A stretch of DNA of 64,000 nt from positions 1 through 64,000 of the forward strand of contig JAFEDS010000005.1 of the NCBI GenBank assembly GCA_018241505.1, written 5' to 3'. How positions within the stretch are numbered: the stretch's first letter is position 1; every line of letters begins with the position of its first letter. This DNA comes from Pseudomonadota bacterium (GTDB lineage Bacteria; Pseudomonadota; Gammaproteobacteria; Steroidobacterales; Steroidobacteraceae). A program made the position numbers and the translations under genes. Of this stretch, positions 51,584-60,689 are shown in pieces. Under the pieces are notes generated by a model that searched no databases, was not told where the DNA came from, and worked only from the letters and a program-made list of their open reading frames with translations.

Positions 51584-53170
51584 ATGGTAGCGGCGGCCGG
51601 CGGCGCGCGCTACGACTGCATCGTCGTCGGCGGCGGTCACAACGGCCTCGTGTGCGCGGCCTATTTGGCGCGCGGCGGCCGATCGGTGCTGGTGCTTGAA
51701 GCGGCGAACGAAGTGGGCGGCGCCGCCGTGACTCGCGAGTTCGCACCCGGCTTTCGCGTATCCGCTTGCGCTCATCTATTGCACTCGATGTCGGGTGCAA
51801 TGATTCGGGACCTCCAGCTAGAGAATCACGGTCTCGAGTTCGCGGCTCGTCACATGCAAACCGTCGCGTTGTCGACCGACGGCGCGCCTATTGCCCTCGG
51901 GGCGACAGCCGTCACTATGGGCACAGGCACGGCGGAATCAGGCGCCGACGCAGCCGCGTACCCTGGGTATGTTGAGCTCTTGAATCGTCTTGCGCAGGCA
52001 CTGCGCCCAATGCTCGATTCAGTGCCGCCGCGATTGGGCACGGACTCATGGGCTGACAAACGGGCGCTGTTGCAACTCGGCTGGCAGATCCGCCGCCTCG
52101 GCCGCCAGGACATGCGCGAGTTATTGCGCATTGGCGGCATGAATGTGTACGACCTGCTGAAAGAACACTTCAATTCCCCCTTGCTGCAAGGCGCCCTCGG
52201 TTTCGACGCTGTTCTCGGCAGCAATTTTGGACCGCGGTCGCCGGGGTCGGTTTTCACGCTGTTGTATCGTCTAGCTGCTGCGTTCGAAGCGGGCGGTGCA
52301 CCTCTTTCGCAACCCGCGGGCGGCCTCGGATCCTTATCCCGGGCGTTGGCTGCCGCGGCGGTCGCAGCAGGCGCTGAAGTGAGAACGAATTCTGCAGTTC
52401 AGCGAATCACGGTTCATAAGCACCGCACATCCGGCGTCCAGCTTGCTTCGGGTGAAACGATTGTGGCCGACACTGTGATTTCGAACGTAGATCCGCAGGC
52501 AACATTCTTGCGGCTGTTGGGACCTGAGTACTTAGACGCTGGGTTTACGCGCCGAGTGTCTCATCTGCGTACCCGCGGCCTTACTGCAAAACTTCATCTC
52601 GCGTTGGAAGACTTACCCAGGTTTGCGGGCGTCTCAGCGGATGCGCTTGGTGGTCGACTGCTGATTGCGCCGTCGCTGGAGTACCTGGAGCGCGCGTTCA
52701 ATCATTCGAAGTACGGCGAGTTTTCGAGCGCACCGGCAATTGAAATCACGCTACCAACGGTCAATGACCCAACGCTTGCGCCTTCGGGGAAGCACGTACT
52801 TTCGGCGGTTGTTCAATACGCGCCTTACGCGTTGAAGGAAGGGTGGGATCAAGGGCGCCAGCAATTTACCGACATCGTTGTGGATACCATTAAACGATAT
52901 TCACCGGGGTTGAATGACTCGATCATTTCGGCACAACTGCTAACGCCAGAGGACATTGAGCGCGAGTTCAGGATCACTGGTGGTCATTGGCATCACGCGG
53001 AGCTGGCCCTCGACCAGTTCTTCATGATGCGGCCGGTGCCCGGTGCGGCTCAGTATCAGACGCCAGTGGATGGTTTGTATTTGTGTGGCGCTGGGTGCCA
53101 TCCCGGCGGAGGTGTAATGGGCACCGCAGGTCGAAATGCCGCACGGCAGGTGTTGGGGGAGGCGGCCTGA
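51584..53170 (+). CDS. Second FAD-dependent oxidoreductase, phytoene dehydrogenase-like
   Basis: A 528-residue paralogue of the preceding flavoprotein. The FAD motif IVVGGGHNGLVCAAYLARGG lies near the N terminus and GLYLCGAGCHPGGGVMGTAG near the C terminus. The ATG at 51584 follows a GAGGCG site and the frame upstream is not conserved-looking. The two proteins may form a heterodimer or act on successive intermediates. Its stop overlaps the GcvT-like start by one base (TGATG). Confidence 0.85.
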   Translation: MVAAAGGARYDCIVVGGGHNGLVCAAYLARGGRSVLVLEAANEVGGAAVTREFAPGFRVSACAHLLHSMSGAMIRDLQLENHGLEFAARHMQTVALSTDGAPIALGATAVTMGTGTAESGADAAAYPGYVELLNRLAQALRPMLDSVPPRLGTDSWADKRALLQLGWQIRRLGRQDMRELLRIGGMNVYDLLKEHFNSPLLQGALGFDAVLGSNFGPRSPGSVFTLLYRLAAAFEAGGAPLSQPAGGLGSLSRALAAAAVAAGAEVRTNSAVQRITVHKHRTSGVQLASGETIVADTVISNVDPQATFLRLLGPEYLDAGFTRRVSHLRTRGLTAKLHLALEDLPRFAGVSADALGGRLLIAPSLEYLERAFNHSKYGEFSSAPAIEITLPTVNDPTLAPSGKHVLSAVVQYAPYALKEGWDQGRQQFTDIVVDTIKRYSPGLNDSIISAQLLTPEDIEREFRITGGHWHHAELALDQFFMMRPVPGAAQYQTPVDGLYLCGAGCHPGGGVMGTAGRNAARQVLGEAA

Positions 53171-54603
53171 TGCGTAATCCTGACGCCAGCGAGGGCGCGC
53201 TTGAGTCGACGGTGGCGGGCGGGCCTGAGTTGGTTGCCGCCATGAGCGCGTCCGCTGGCGCTCGGCCGCCCGCCGGAGGCGGAGCCGCCCACGCGTCCGC
53301 TGGCGCCCAATCGCCCGCAGCCGTCCATGCGTCCGCTGGTGCCCAATCCCCCGCCGCCGCCCATGCTGCTGCCGGCGCAGTAGTCGCACGCCCCGCGCTC
53401 GTTCCGGGGCCCGCCCCCCACTACGTGCAACCGCTACTCAAAACTCCTTTCCACAACCGCGCCCGCGCTCTAAGCCAACGCGACAGCTTCATCCCATGGG
53501 CGGGTTACACCACCGTCGACGTCTTCACCAACGTCGAACAGGAATACTTCGCGATCCGCAACGCGACGACCTTGTATGACCTGACCCCAATGGTGAAATA
53601 CCGCATTGCCGGCCCGTCCGCTCTCGCGTATCTGAATCGTCTAGTCACCCGCTACATCAGCAAACTCAAGGTGGGACGCGTCGCCTATTGCGTTTGGTGC
53701 AACGACGCCGGTCATCTCATTGATGACGGGACAGTGTTTCGCCTCGGGGAAAACGAATACCGATTGTGCACCGCTGAGCGTCAATTGGACTGGCTGCTCT
53801 CGAGTGCCATAGGTTTCAATGAACTCGTGATCGAAGAGGTCACTGAGCAAATCGCGGCCTTGGCGATGCAAGGTCCGACTTCGTACGCGGTCCTCGCTGT
53901 CGCGGGATTGGTCGGCATTGAACGCCTCAAGCCATTCGAGATTGGGGCATTTGATCTCGATGGTGCCAGCTTGATGGTGTCTCGTACGGGCTTCACCGGT
54001 GACCTGGGTTACGAGCTTTGGATGGATCCGAGTCAGGCTGAGCGCGTGTGGGACATTCTGATGGCGGCGGGATCCACGCGTGGCATACGCGCGATCGGTT
54101 CCAGTGCGCTGAATATTGCCCGTATTGAGGCGGGTTTTCTGCAGCCCAACGTGGACTTTGTGTCGAGCGCACACACGGTTTTGATCGGACGCGACCGATC
54201 GCCACTGGAGCTGGGACTCGAATGGCTGGTCGATTTCGACAAGCCGCATTTCACGGGACGGCGCGCACTGGTTGACGAAAAGCGCCGTGGCTCGGCGAGG
54301 CGACTGGTCGGATTGGACGTCGATGGAAACAAACCCGCGCATAACGCGCTGCTGTATTCTGACCGGGGCGGGCGGAAGGAAGTCGGGAGCATCACATCGG
54401 CTACTTGGTCGCCCACCTGTAAGCGTAATATTGCGCTCGGGATAATCGACGCGCCTCATTTTGCGACGGGTAGTACAGTGTGGGCGGACATCTATTTGAA
54501 TCGCGAGCTCGTGTGGGAGCGACGTATGGTGCGTGCGCGCATCGTTGACCGGCCATTCTTCGCGCCCGACCGGCGCAAAGCGACCCCGCCTGGAAACTAC
54601 TAG
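53170..54603 (+). CDS. GcvT-family aminomethyltransferase-like protein with Ala-rich N-terminal extension
   Basis: A 477-residue protein. Residues 1 to about 85 are low-complexity, rich in Ala, Gly, Pro and Ser. The rest is a folate-binding GcvT fold (AIRNATTLYDLTPMVKYRI, MVSRTGFTGDLGYELWMD, RIEAGFLQPNVDF). GcvT-like proteins transfer one-carbon units from amines to tetrahydrofolate and serve as demethylases or as the C-terminal half of dimethylglycine dehydrogenase. Here the two flavoproteins just upstream could oxidise an N-methyl group that this protein captures (inference). It is translationally coupled to the second flavoprotein. Confidence 0.85.
   Translation: MRNPDASEGALESTVAGGPELVAAMSASAGARPPAGGGAAHASAGAQSPAAVHASAGAQSPAAAHAAAGAVVARPALVPGPAPHYVQPLLKTPFHNRARALSQRDSFIPWAGYTTVDVFTNVEQEYFAIRNATTLYDLTPMVKYRIAGPSALAYLNRLVTRYISKLKVGRVAYCVWCNDAGHLIDDGTVFRLGENEYRLCTAERQLDWLLSSAIGFNELVIEEVTEQIAALAMQGPTSYAVLAVAGLVGIERLKPFEIGAFDLDGASLMVSRTGFTGDLGYELWMDPSQAERVWDILMAAGSTRGIRAIGSSALNIARIEAGFLQPNVDFVSSAHTVLIGRDRSPLELGLEWLVDFDKPHFTGRRALVDEKRRGSARRLVGLDVDGNKPAHNALLYSDRGGRKEVGSITSATWSPTCKRNIALGIIDAPHFATGSTVWADIYLNRELVWERRMVRARIVDRPFFAPDRRKATPPGNY
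53248..53364 (+). repeat. 36-bp tandem repeats encoding ASAGAQSPAAxH
   Basis: Two near-identical 36-bp units (53293-53328 and 53329-53364) and a degenerate third (from 53248) encode repeated ASAGAQSPAAVH-like peptides at the N terminus of the GcvT-like protein. Such in-frame arrays can expand or shrink, so the N-terminal length probably varies between strains. Confidence 0.75.
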
Positions 54604-54636
54604 CAGGGTTACCGCGCTGGGCGCCGAGGCGCGCCC

Positions 54637-55782
54637 ATGATCGCCAACCAACAGAAACCCAACCCCGAGCGCCCGTGGCTCGACCCTGCGGCAACGCCGC
54701 AAATTGTCATCAATGGTGTGAGCAAAACCTACGGCGGCTTCACCGCCGTCGACAATATCAGTCTGTCTATCTACAAAGGCGAAATGTTCGCACTCGTGGG
54801 TGCTTCCGGCTGTGGCAAAACCACGTTGCTGAGAATGCTCGCCGGGTTCGCGAATCAGACGTCCGGGCAGATTACGATAGACGGCATTGAGATGGCGGGT
54901 GTGCCCCCGCACGAGCGACCCGTCAACATGATGTTTCAGTCATATGCGCTCTTTCCCCACATGACGGTGGAAAAGAACGTGGGTTATGGCTTGAAACGGA
55001 TGGATCTCGATAGCTCGGCGAAAAAGCAGCGGGTCAAAGACGCGCTCGATATGGTTCAACTTGGGCATCTCGGACAGCGCAAGCCGCACCAGCTTTCGGG
55101 TGGCCAACGCCAACGCGTGGCCCTGGCGCGTGCGCTCATCCGAAGGCCGAAGGTATTGTTGCTCGACGAACCTTTGTCGGCACTCGACAAGAAGCTTCGG
55201 GAGAAGACGCAGTTTGAGTTGATGGACCTGCAGCACCAGGTGGGCATTACATTCATCGTCGTGACGCACGATCAGGATGAAGCGATGGCGCTCGCTACGC
55301 GCATCGCCGTTATGGATCGGGGAAAAGTGGTGCAGGTGGGCACGCCGTCAGAAATCTACGAATTTCCACAGAGCCGATTTGTGGCGGACTTTGTGGGCAC
55401 GACCAATCTATTTGAGGGGACCGTGGTTACCTGTGAGCCGGGGTTGATCACAGTGAATTGCGCGGAGACGGGTTGTGATCTCGTGGTCGACGACGTAGGC
55501 CGGTTCACGCCCGGGCAAAAGGTGTGGGTCGCGTTGCGACCGGAGAAGATCCGCCTGAGCAAGCAACCGAGCGCCGGCGGACGTGTCAACCAACTGAAGG
55601 GCATGGTGTGGGAGTTGGGGTACCTGGGAAACCGTTCGACGTATCAAATCAAAACGGCCACGGGCAAAATCGTTACGGTGTTCGCGCAAAACGAGCGGCG
55701 GACGTCGGAGTGGTCGATTGATTGGAGCGACGAGGTGTACGTTACTTGGAGTGTGGACGCGGCAGTGCTGCTGCACACCTGA
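54637..55782 (+). CDS. Polyamine-type ABC transporter ATP-binding protein (PotA-like)
   Basis: A 381-residue ATPase: Walker A GASGCGKTTLLRMLAG, signature LSGGQRQRVALARAL, Walker B LLLDEPLSALDKKL, switch His in VVTHDQDEAMA, and a C-terminal TOBE domain. The QSYALFPHMTVEKNVGYGL Q-loop segment is typical of PotA. The permeases (43.8-45.5 kb) and binding protein (40.9 kb) of the same family lie in the same locus but in other transcription units, so it most likely completes that importer. Confidence 0.9.
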   Translation: MIANQQKPNPERPWLDPAATPQIVINGVSKTYGGFTAVDNISLSIYKGEMFALVGASGCGKTTLLRMLAGFANQTSGQITIDGIEMAGVPPHERPVNMMFQSYALFPHMTVEKNVGYGLKRMDLDSSAKKQRVKDALDMVQLGHLGQRKPHQLSGGQRQRVALARALIRRPKVLLLDEPLSALDKKLREKTQFELMDLQHQVGITFIVVTHDQDEAMALATRIAVMDRGKVVQVGTPSEIYEFPQSRFVADFVGTTNLFEGTVVTCEPGLITVNCAETGCDLVVDDVGRFTPGQKVWVALRPEKIRLSKQPSAGGRVNQLKGMVWELGYLGNRSTYQIKTATGKIVTVFAQNERRTSEWSIDWSDEVYVTWSVDAAVLLHT

Positions 55783-55787
55783 CGCGC

Positions 55788-57773
55788 CTACTCGCGGAAC
55801 CGCGTAACCGCGTCCCCCAACGCTGTCCGCAGCGAACCCAGCCACGGCTCAAAATTCCGCCACTGGTCCAGGCCCTCTCGGTAGATGGGCTGCCGCACCT
55901 GCTCCGAGCTGGCGGTGCGAATACTCCGCGACGTCTTGTGAAACTCCACGCACCCGATTTCAAAGTCCAACCCGCAGAAATCGAGGAGCCGTCGTACCGA
56001 GCCCTCCAGATCATCCACCACGTCCTCGTGGTGCACGCGCAGTACGCGCCCGGGCAACACGGTGTCCCAATGCCGCATCAGCTCCAAATAAGTGCGGTAG
56101 TAGCGCGCAATATCCTCGATGCCGTAAGTGAACTCCTGCCCCTGAGCAAAAAGCTGCTTGAAGTTGCTGAAACAACACGCCATGGGCTCGCGGCGTGCAT
56201 CAATGATGCGGGCGTTGGGCAAAAGCAGGTGAATCAGCCCGATGTGCCGGAAGTTATTGGGCATCTTGTCAATGAATCGCGGCTTACCGGTGCGATATAC
56301 GCGGGTGTCAGTCAGATATTTTTCGCCGAGGCGGCGAAATTCAGCGGACCCCATTTTTGCCAGTACACCCGGATACAGCGGACTGTCGGCGTCGCGGCCT
56401 TTGAGGTCGGCGGCAATCCGCGGGATATCGGCGAGCTCCTGGGTCCCCTCCACAGCGGAGTGCGAAGCCAGAATCTGCTCCAGGAGGGTCGAGCCGGAAC
56501 GGGGTAATCCGACGATGAAAATAGGGTCCGCGGCCTGGATGCCGCTGTTGCCACGTGCAAATAACTCCGGGGTGCAAACTTCGATCTGCTGCCGAGTGTT
56601 GAGCTCGATCGTCTGCGGCTGGTAACGGACTTCAGCATGCTTGAGCTCATTGCCCCGAGCGTAAAACTCGAAGGACTCCCGAAATTGCTTCTGATCCTCC
56701 AGCGCTTTACCGAGTGCGAAGCAAAGGTGGTAGCGGTCTACCGGTGCTGTCGAAGTAGATGACTCCGCCGCATACATCTGTGTCAGTTCCGAGTCCTGAA
56801 ACCGATACGTTTTGAGGTTCGCAAGACTCCAGTAGACATCACCGTACCCAGGTCGCGCAGCGGCTGCGGCACGATATTCAGCGATTGCCTCGTCACGTCG
56901 TCCAAGCGTCTTCAGAGAATGAGCGATCGACAAGTGCAAATCTGCCGGCTGAGTGGCGCCGGTCAACAGCTCTGTGTAAAGCTCGACTGCGCGCTCTTGT
57001 TGACCGAGTCCCACGCAAGTCAGTGCGTGAAGCATGCGGTAGTTTCGGTTTGTGGGGTCAACAGACAGCAACTTCGTTACTTCCTGCTGAGCAAGTTGGT
57101 GCAAGTGGCGCTTGCTCAGGACTTGCGCGTAGTCGTACCGTGCTGCCTGGTATTCAGGCGCGAGGTCCAGAACCGCTTCCAGCAAGAGTTGCGCGTCGTC
57201 GAGCACGTCGCGCTCGATGCCGATACGCGCCAGTAGGCGCATTGCCTCAATGTGATGACCGTGCTGGAGTAAAAAGGCGCGGGTGATCTGCTCGGCTTCG
57301 GCCAGTTCGCCGTCCGAGAAGAGGGCAGTGGCGGTTACCACATCGGGAGGGAGCTTCTTTAGGGTCGCGACGTGCGCGGCTGCTTCCGAGGCCTGCTCGG
57401 GTTGCCGGGTCATACGGAATAACCCTTCCAGCATGCTCCAGCTAGCCGGAAGCGCCGGATTGATATTCACAGCGCGCAGAAAGGCTTCAATGGCCTCAGG
57501 AGCCTGTTTCAGCGCGACATGGCATTGGCCTCGCTCTTGGAACAGACGGCTGAATCTGGGATTCAGCTTCTCCAGCGTGGAAAGAGTTGCAAGCGACGCT
57601 GGAATGTCACCCAGCATTCGTTGCGCGTGAGCGCGAAGGTAGAGAACGTCTCGGTTCTCTGGCACCGTGACGAGTAAAGAATCGGCGATACGCAGAGTAT
57701 CTGCGAAGCGCCGCTCCTGGATGAGCGATCGCATTTGCGCTACGGCGAGCTCGACTGATGATTTGGCTGGCAT
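55788..57773 (-). CDS. Tetratricopeptide-repeat sulfotransferase family protein
   Basis: About 661 residues. The first 400 are TPR-like helical repeats and the C-terminal 260 form a PAPS-type sulfotransferase domain, with the 5'-phosphosulfate loop FIVGLPRSGSTLLEQIL and the 3'-phosphate region DARREPMACCFSNFKQLF. I chose the ATG at 57773 (MPAKSSVELAVAQM); the longer frame to 57944 adds a low-complexity leader. In several proteobacteria such genes sit next to TonB-dependent receptors, as here. The acceptor is unknown. Confidence 0.85.
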   Translation of the reverse strand: MPAKSSVELAVAQMRSLIQERRFADTLRIADSLLVTVPENRDVLYLRAHAQRMLGDIPASLATLSTLEKLNPRFSRLFQERGQCHVALKQAPEAIEAFLRAVNINPALPASWSMLEGLFRMTRQPEQASEAAAHVATLKKLPPDVVTATALFSDGELAEAEQITRAFLLQHGHHIEAMRLLARIGIERDVLDDAQLLLEAVLDLAPEYQAARYDYAQVLSKRHLHQLAQQEVTKLLSVDPTNRNYRMLHALTCVGLGQQERAVELYTELLTGATQPADLHLSIAHSLKTLGRRDEAIAEYRAAAAARPGYGDVYWSLANLKTYRFQDSELTQMYAAESSTSTAPVDRYHLCFALGKALEDQKQFRESFEFYARGNELKHAEVRYQPQTIELNTRQQIEVCTPELFARGNSGIQAADPIFIVGLPRSGSTLLEQILASHSAVEGTQELADIPRIAADLKGRDADSPLYPGVLAKMGSAEFRRLGEKYLTDTRVYRTGKPRFIDKMPNNFRHIGLIHLLLPNARIIDARREPMACCFSNFKQLFAQGQEFTYGIEDIARYYRTYLELMRHWDTVLPGRVLRVHHEDVVDDLEGSVRRLLDFCGLDFEIGCVEFHKTSRSIRTASSEQVRQPIYREGLDQWRNFEPWLGSLRTALGDAVTRFRE

Positions 57774-57947
57774 GCTCACAGGCGAAGCGTACACGCCCCA
57801 GCCCGGGTGCGCCCACCGACGATCGGTAGGCGCTGATTGAGCCACCACGGCCGCCCCCGGCGCCGAGTCATCGCCACGTGACAGCGGGCCCAGGGCCGGC
57901 CGAGGCCGGCAACTGCGGCAACCCTGGACGGTGCAGCCGATCAACCC

Positions 57948-60599
57948 TTAGAAGAATTTGTACCCGAACTGCAGGCCCAATACGCGTGGCCGCAGCGGCG
58001 TCTGCGCCACGATAAATTGATCCGTGCTCACGAACACGCTTTTGTTCGAGTTCGCCAGGTTCTCCCCAAACGCATTGACCCACCAGGCGTCCTTGGAAAT
58101 GCCAATGGACGCGTCAAACGTGGTGTAAGCCGGATTCTCAAACCGTAACCGGCCCGTGGTAATCGCCCCCGAATTATCGGCAATGGACGGGTTCGAGCCC
58201 GCCTGCGTGAACGAATGACCGCTGTGGGTCGCGCCGGCCTGTACATACGGAATATAACCGGCGTATTCCCACTCATACCGCACACGCAAGCTGAACTGCA
58301 GCGGCGGCGAATTTGCGCTCGGCGAGCCGATAGGACCGTAGGGGTTGGTTACCGGCGTGCAGGGAGTGGTGGTGCAGTTCTGGGTGATGGGTTGACCGAA
58401 GCCGGCACTGGCCGGATTGTTGTTGATCAGATCCGGCGAGTTGGTCTGCCGGCTGTGATTCCAGGAGCCGGCCGCCTGCAGGGTCAAGCCGGGCACCAGC
58501 CGCGCCACAACCGAGGTTTCGATGCCCTTGATGTCGAAATTCTGGCCATTGGTGTTGTAGAAGATGTTGCCCACCAGGCCCGGATTGAAGAAGGCCACCT
58601 GGACGTTGTCCCAGGTCTCCTTGTAGATCGCGCCGTTCCATTGCAGCCGGTTGCCCAGGAACTCGGTCTTCCAGCCGATCTCGTTGTTGGTCAGCTTGTC
58701 GGATTGATAGGAGCTCGGTACGAGGTACTGGGCCACGCCATCGGGTCCGGTGGCGTGCGCGGCCCCGCCGTTCTGATTGAATCCGCCGGGGCGGAACCCC
58801 TGCGAGAACGTGTAGTACACCATCGTATCCGGTGTAACGTGCCACGTGATGTTGCCGCGGCTCTTGAAGCCGGACTCGGTGTCACGCAGGTTCTGCTGGT
58901 TCAGGTTGAAGTTGTCGACGAGACAGCCACCGTCCGGCACGCCCTGCTCGAAACAGAAAAAGCTGCCGCTGACACTGCCGGCCGATGAGTTCTGGAAGCG
59001 GAAGTGGCGGGTACCCCCTGTGACTGTGAGCACCTTGGGAATGATGTCGAAGTCAACAGAGGCGAAGAACGCCAACTGCTTGGTTTCGCGGACTGTGTCC
59101 TGGTAAAAGGACAGGTGGTCGCCCTGGACGCCCGGGTTGACGACGGTGGCGCCAGGCGCGGTGCCGATGTTGGAGAAGCAACCCGAATTGCCGCCGGTGC
59201 CGGCGGGATCGTTGGTTGTGCACGAGGGCACGTTTTTGTAGTTCCAGCCGGACTGGTCGTACAGCTTGTTATCTTCCCAGAAGACGCCGGCAATAGCGCG
59301 AACGCGCTCCTCGTCGGGCGTGCTGAGGCGGAATTCGTGCTGCTGGTGTGTATTGCGCTCATTGGAGAACCAGGTTGCACTGGGGGAGAAGCAAACACCG
59401 GTGGTGTTGTTGCCATTGCCGCCCGGTCCGTAGCACTGGTAGTAATCGGCGTACACGCCGCGCGCATAGTTGGTGTAGTCACCCACCTGCTCGACATTGC
59501 GTACCAGGTAGCCGCCGGTGTAGACCGCCTTGAGGAAGGAGAATTTTCCGTTGACGGTCCAGGCAGTGCTCTCAAACTTGTCGTTGTCGAACGAGTTGTT
59601 GAACAGCGTGACTTCGAGGGGCTTCAGAGCCGAACCATCGGAGGCGGTGGGCTGCTGATAGAACACACCCTTCGAGTCCATCTTCTGGTATGACTGGGTG
59701 ATCAGGGCATCCCAGTCATCGTTGATCTGCCACTTCACCTCGGCACGGGCGCCCTTGTAGTTCACCGGATTGATTGCGCGCCCGGCAATATTCGAATTGC
59801 TGACGGTCGGACTGCCTGGCGGGACGCAGAATCCGACATTGGGCTGCCCGTCGGGACAATTGCCGCCGGCATCGGCCGGATAGCCGGCGTAATGAATGCC
59901 GACGTCCGTGTTCTTGCGGGCGAATGTGGCCGGCACGTTGTCGATGTAGCCGCCACGTGAGTCGTTGTAGATGACGCCGCGGAAGCCGAGCACATTCTCG
60001 ATGATCGGCACATTCAACACTGCGGTCACGTCAGTATTCGGATCGCCGTGCGCAGTGACGCCGTAGCCGGCTTTGACGTTGGCTTCCACCTTGTCGAGCT
60101 TGGGTTCATTCGTGATGTAGCGAATGACACCGGCTTCGGCGCCCGCGCCGTACAGGGTGCCTTGCGGGCCTTCCAGGACCTCGATGCGATTCAGGTCGGC
60201 GGCATAGATGTCGAGATTGCGATTCGGCAACTGTCCGGACTGGTTGTCCAGGTAGATGGCGACGTTGGGCCATAGGCCGGTGGAGGCGCTGCCCTGGCTG
60301 GGTTGCGAGCCCGCGCTCAGGCCGCGCATGAAGACTTCGTTCTGCCCGGGACCGTTGTTCGCCGTCGTTACGTTGGGCAGGTACTTGATGTAATCATCCA
60401 GGGTGCTGACATTGAGCTGTTGCAGGCTTTCGGCAGTGAAAGCTTGCATCGCAATCGGCACGTTCTGAATGCTCTCATTGCGACGCTGCGCCGTAACCGT
60501 GATTTCTTCGAGTGCTGCGCCTTCTGTGTCGGCCGCGTGTGTTGTGAATGACACGCTACTCAGTATTGCCGCAACGGCGCACGAGACCTTCGAGTTCAT
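57948..60599 (-). CDS. TonB-dependent outer-membrane receptor
   Basis: An 883-residue receptor. A signal peptide (CAVAAILSSVSFTTHA) leads to a TonB box (EEITVTAQRR), the plug domain (LDDYIKYLPNVTTANNGPGQ, RIEVLEGPQGTLYGAGAEAG, which is the standard plug end) and a long beta-barrel. The chain ends in the aromatic residue expected for outer-membrane insertion (FGYKFF). The plug and barrel resemble the large pesticin/vitamin B12-type receptor group common in Steroidobacteraceae and sphingomonads. The ligand is unknown; the GlxA regulator behind it could report on the same compound. Confidence 0.93.
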   Translation of the reverse strand: MNSKVSCAVAAILSSVSFTTHAADTEGAALEEITVTAQRRNESIQNVPIAMQAFTAESLQQLNVSTLDDYIKYLPNVTTANNGPGQNEVFMRGLSAGSQPSQGSASTGLWPNVAIYLDNQSGQLPNRNLDIYAADLNRIEVLEGPQGTLYGAGAEAGVIRYITNEPKLDKVEANVKAGYGVTAHGDPNTDVTAVLNVPIIENVLGFRGVIYNDSRGGYIDNVPATFARKNTDVGIHYAGYPADAGGNCPDGQPNVGFCVPPGSPTVSNSNIAGRAINPVNYKGARAEVKWQINDDWDALITQSYQKMDSKGVFYQQPTASDGSALKPLEVTLFNNSFDNDKFESTAWTVNGKFSFLKAVYTGGYLVRNVEQVGDYTNYARGVYADYYQCYGPGGNGNNTTGVCFSPSATWFSNERNTHQQHEFRLSTPDEERVRAIAGVFWEDNKLYDQSGWNYKNVPSCTTNDPAGTGGNSGCFSNIGTAPGATVVNPGVQGDHLSFYQDTVRETKQLAFFASVDFDIIPKVLTVTGGTRHFRFQNSSAGSVSGSFFCFEQGVPDGGCLVDNFNLNQQNLRDTESGFKSRGNITWHVTPDTMVYYTFSQGFRPGGFNQNGGAAHATGPDGVAQYLVPSSYQSDKLTNNEIGWKTEFLGNRLQWNGAIYKETWDNVQVAFFNPGLVGNIFYNTNGQNFDIKGIETSVVARLVPGLTLQAAGSWNHSRQTNSPDLINNNPASAGFGQPITQNCTTTPCTPVTNPYGPIGSPSANSPPLQFSLRVRYEWEYAGYIPYVQAGATHSGHSFTQAGSNPSIADNSGAITTGRLRFENPAYTTFDASIGISKDAWWVNAFGENLANSNKSVFVSTDQFIVAQTPLRPRVLGLQFGYKFF

Positions 60600-60689
60600 C
60601 ACTGGACTCCCCTGGATTTATCGCCCCCCACGAGCGAACCGGATCATCGCCGCGCTAGCGTGTGATCCGATTGAACAAACGCGCCACTC

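Noticed and set aside
49840-53170. Carotenoid biosynthesis (phytoene desaturases)
   Set aside because: There are no phytoene synthase, cyclase or GGPP synthase genes nearby, and the context is amine transport and folate-linked demethylation.
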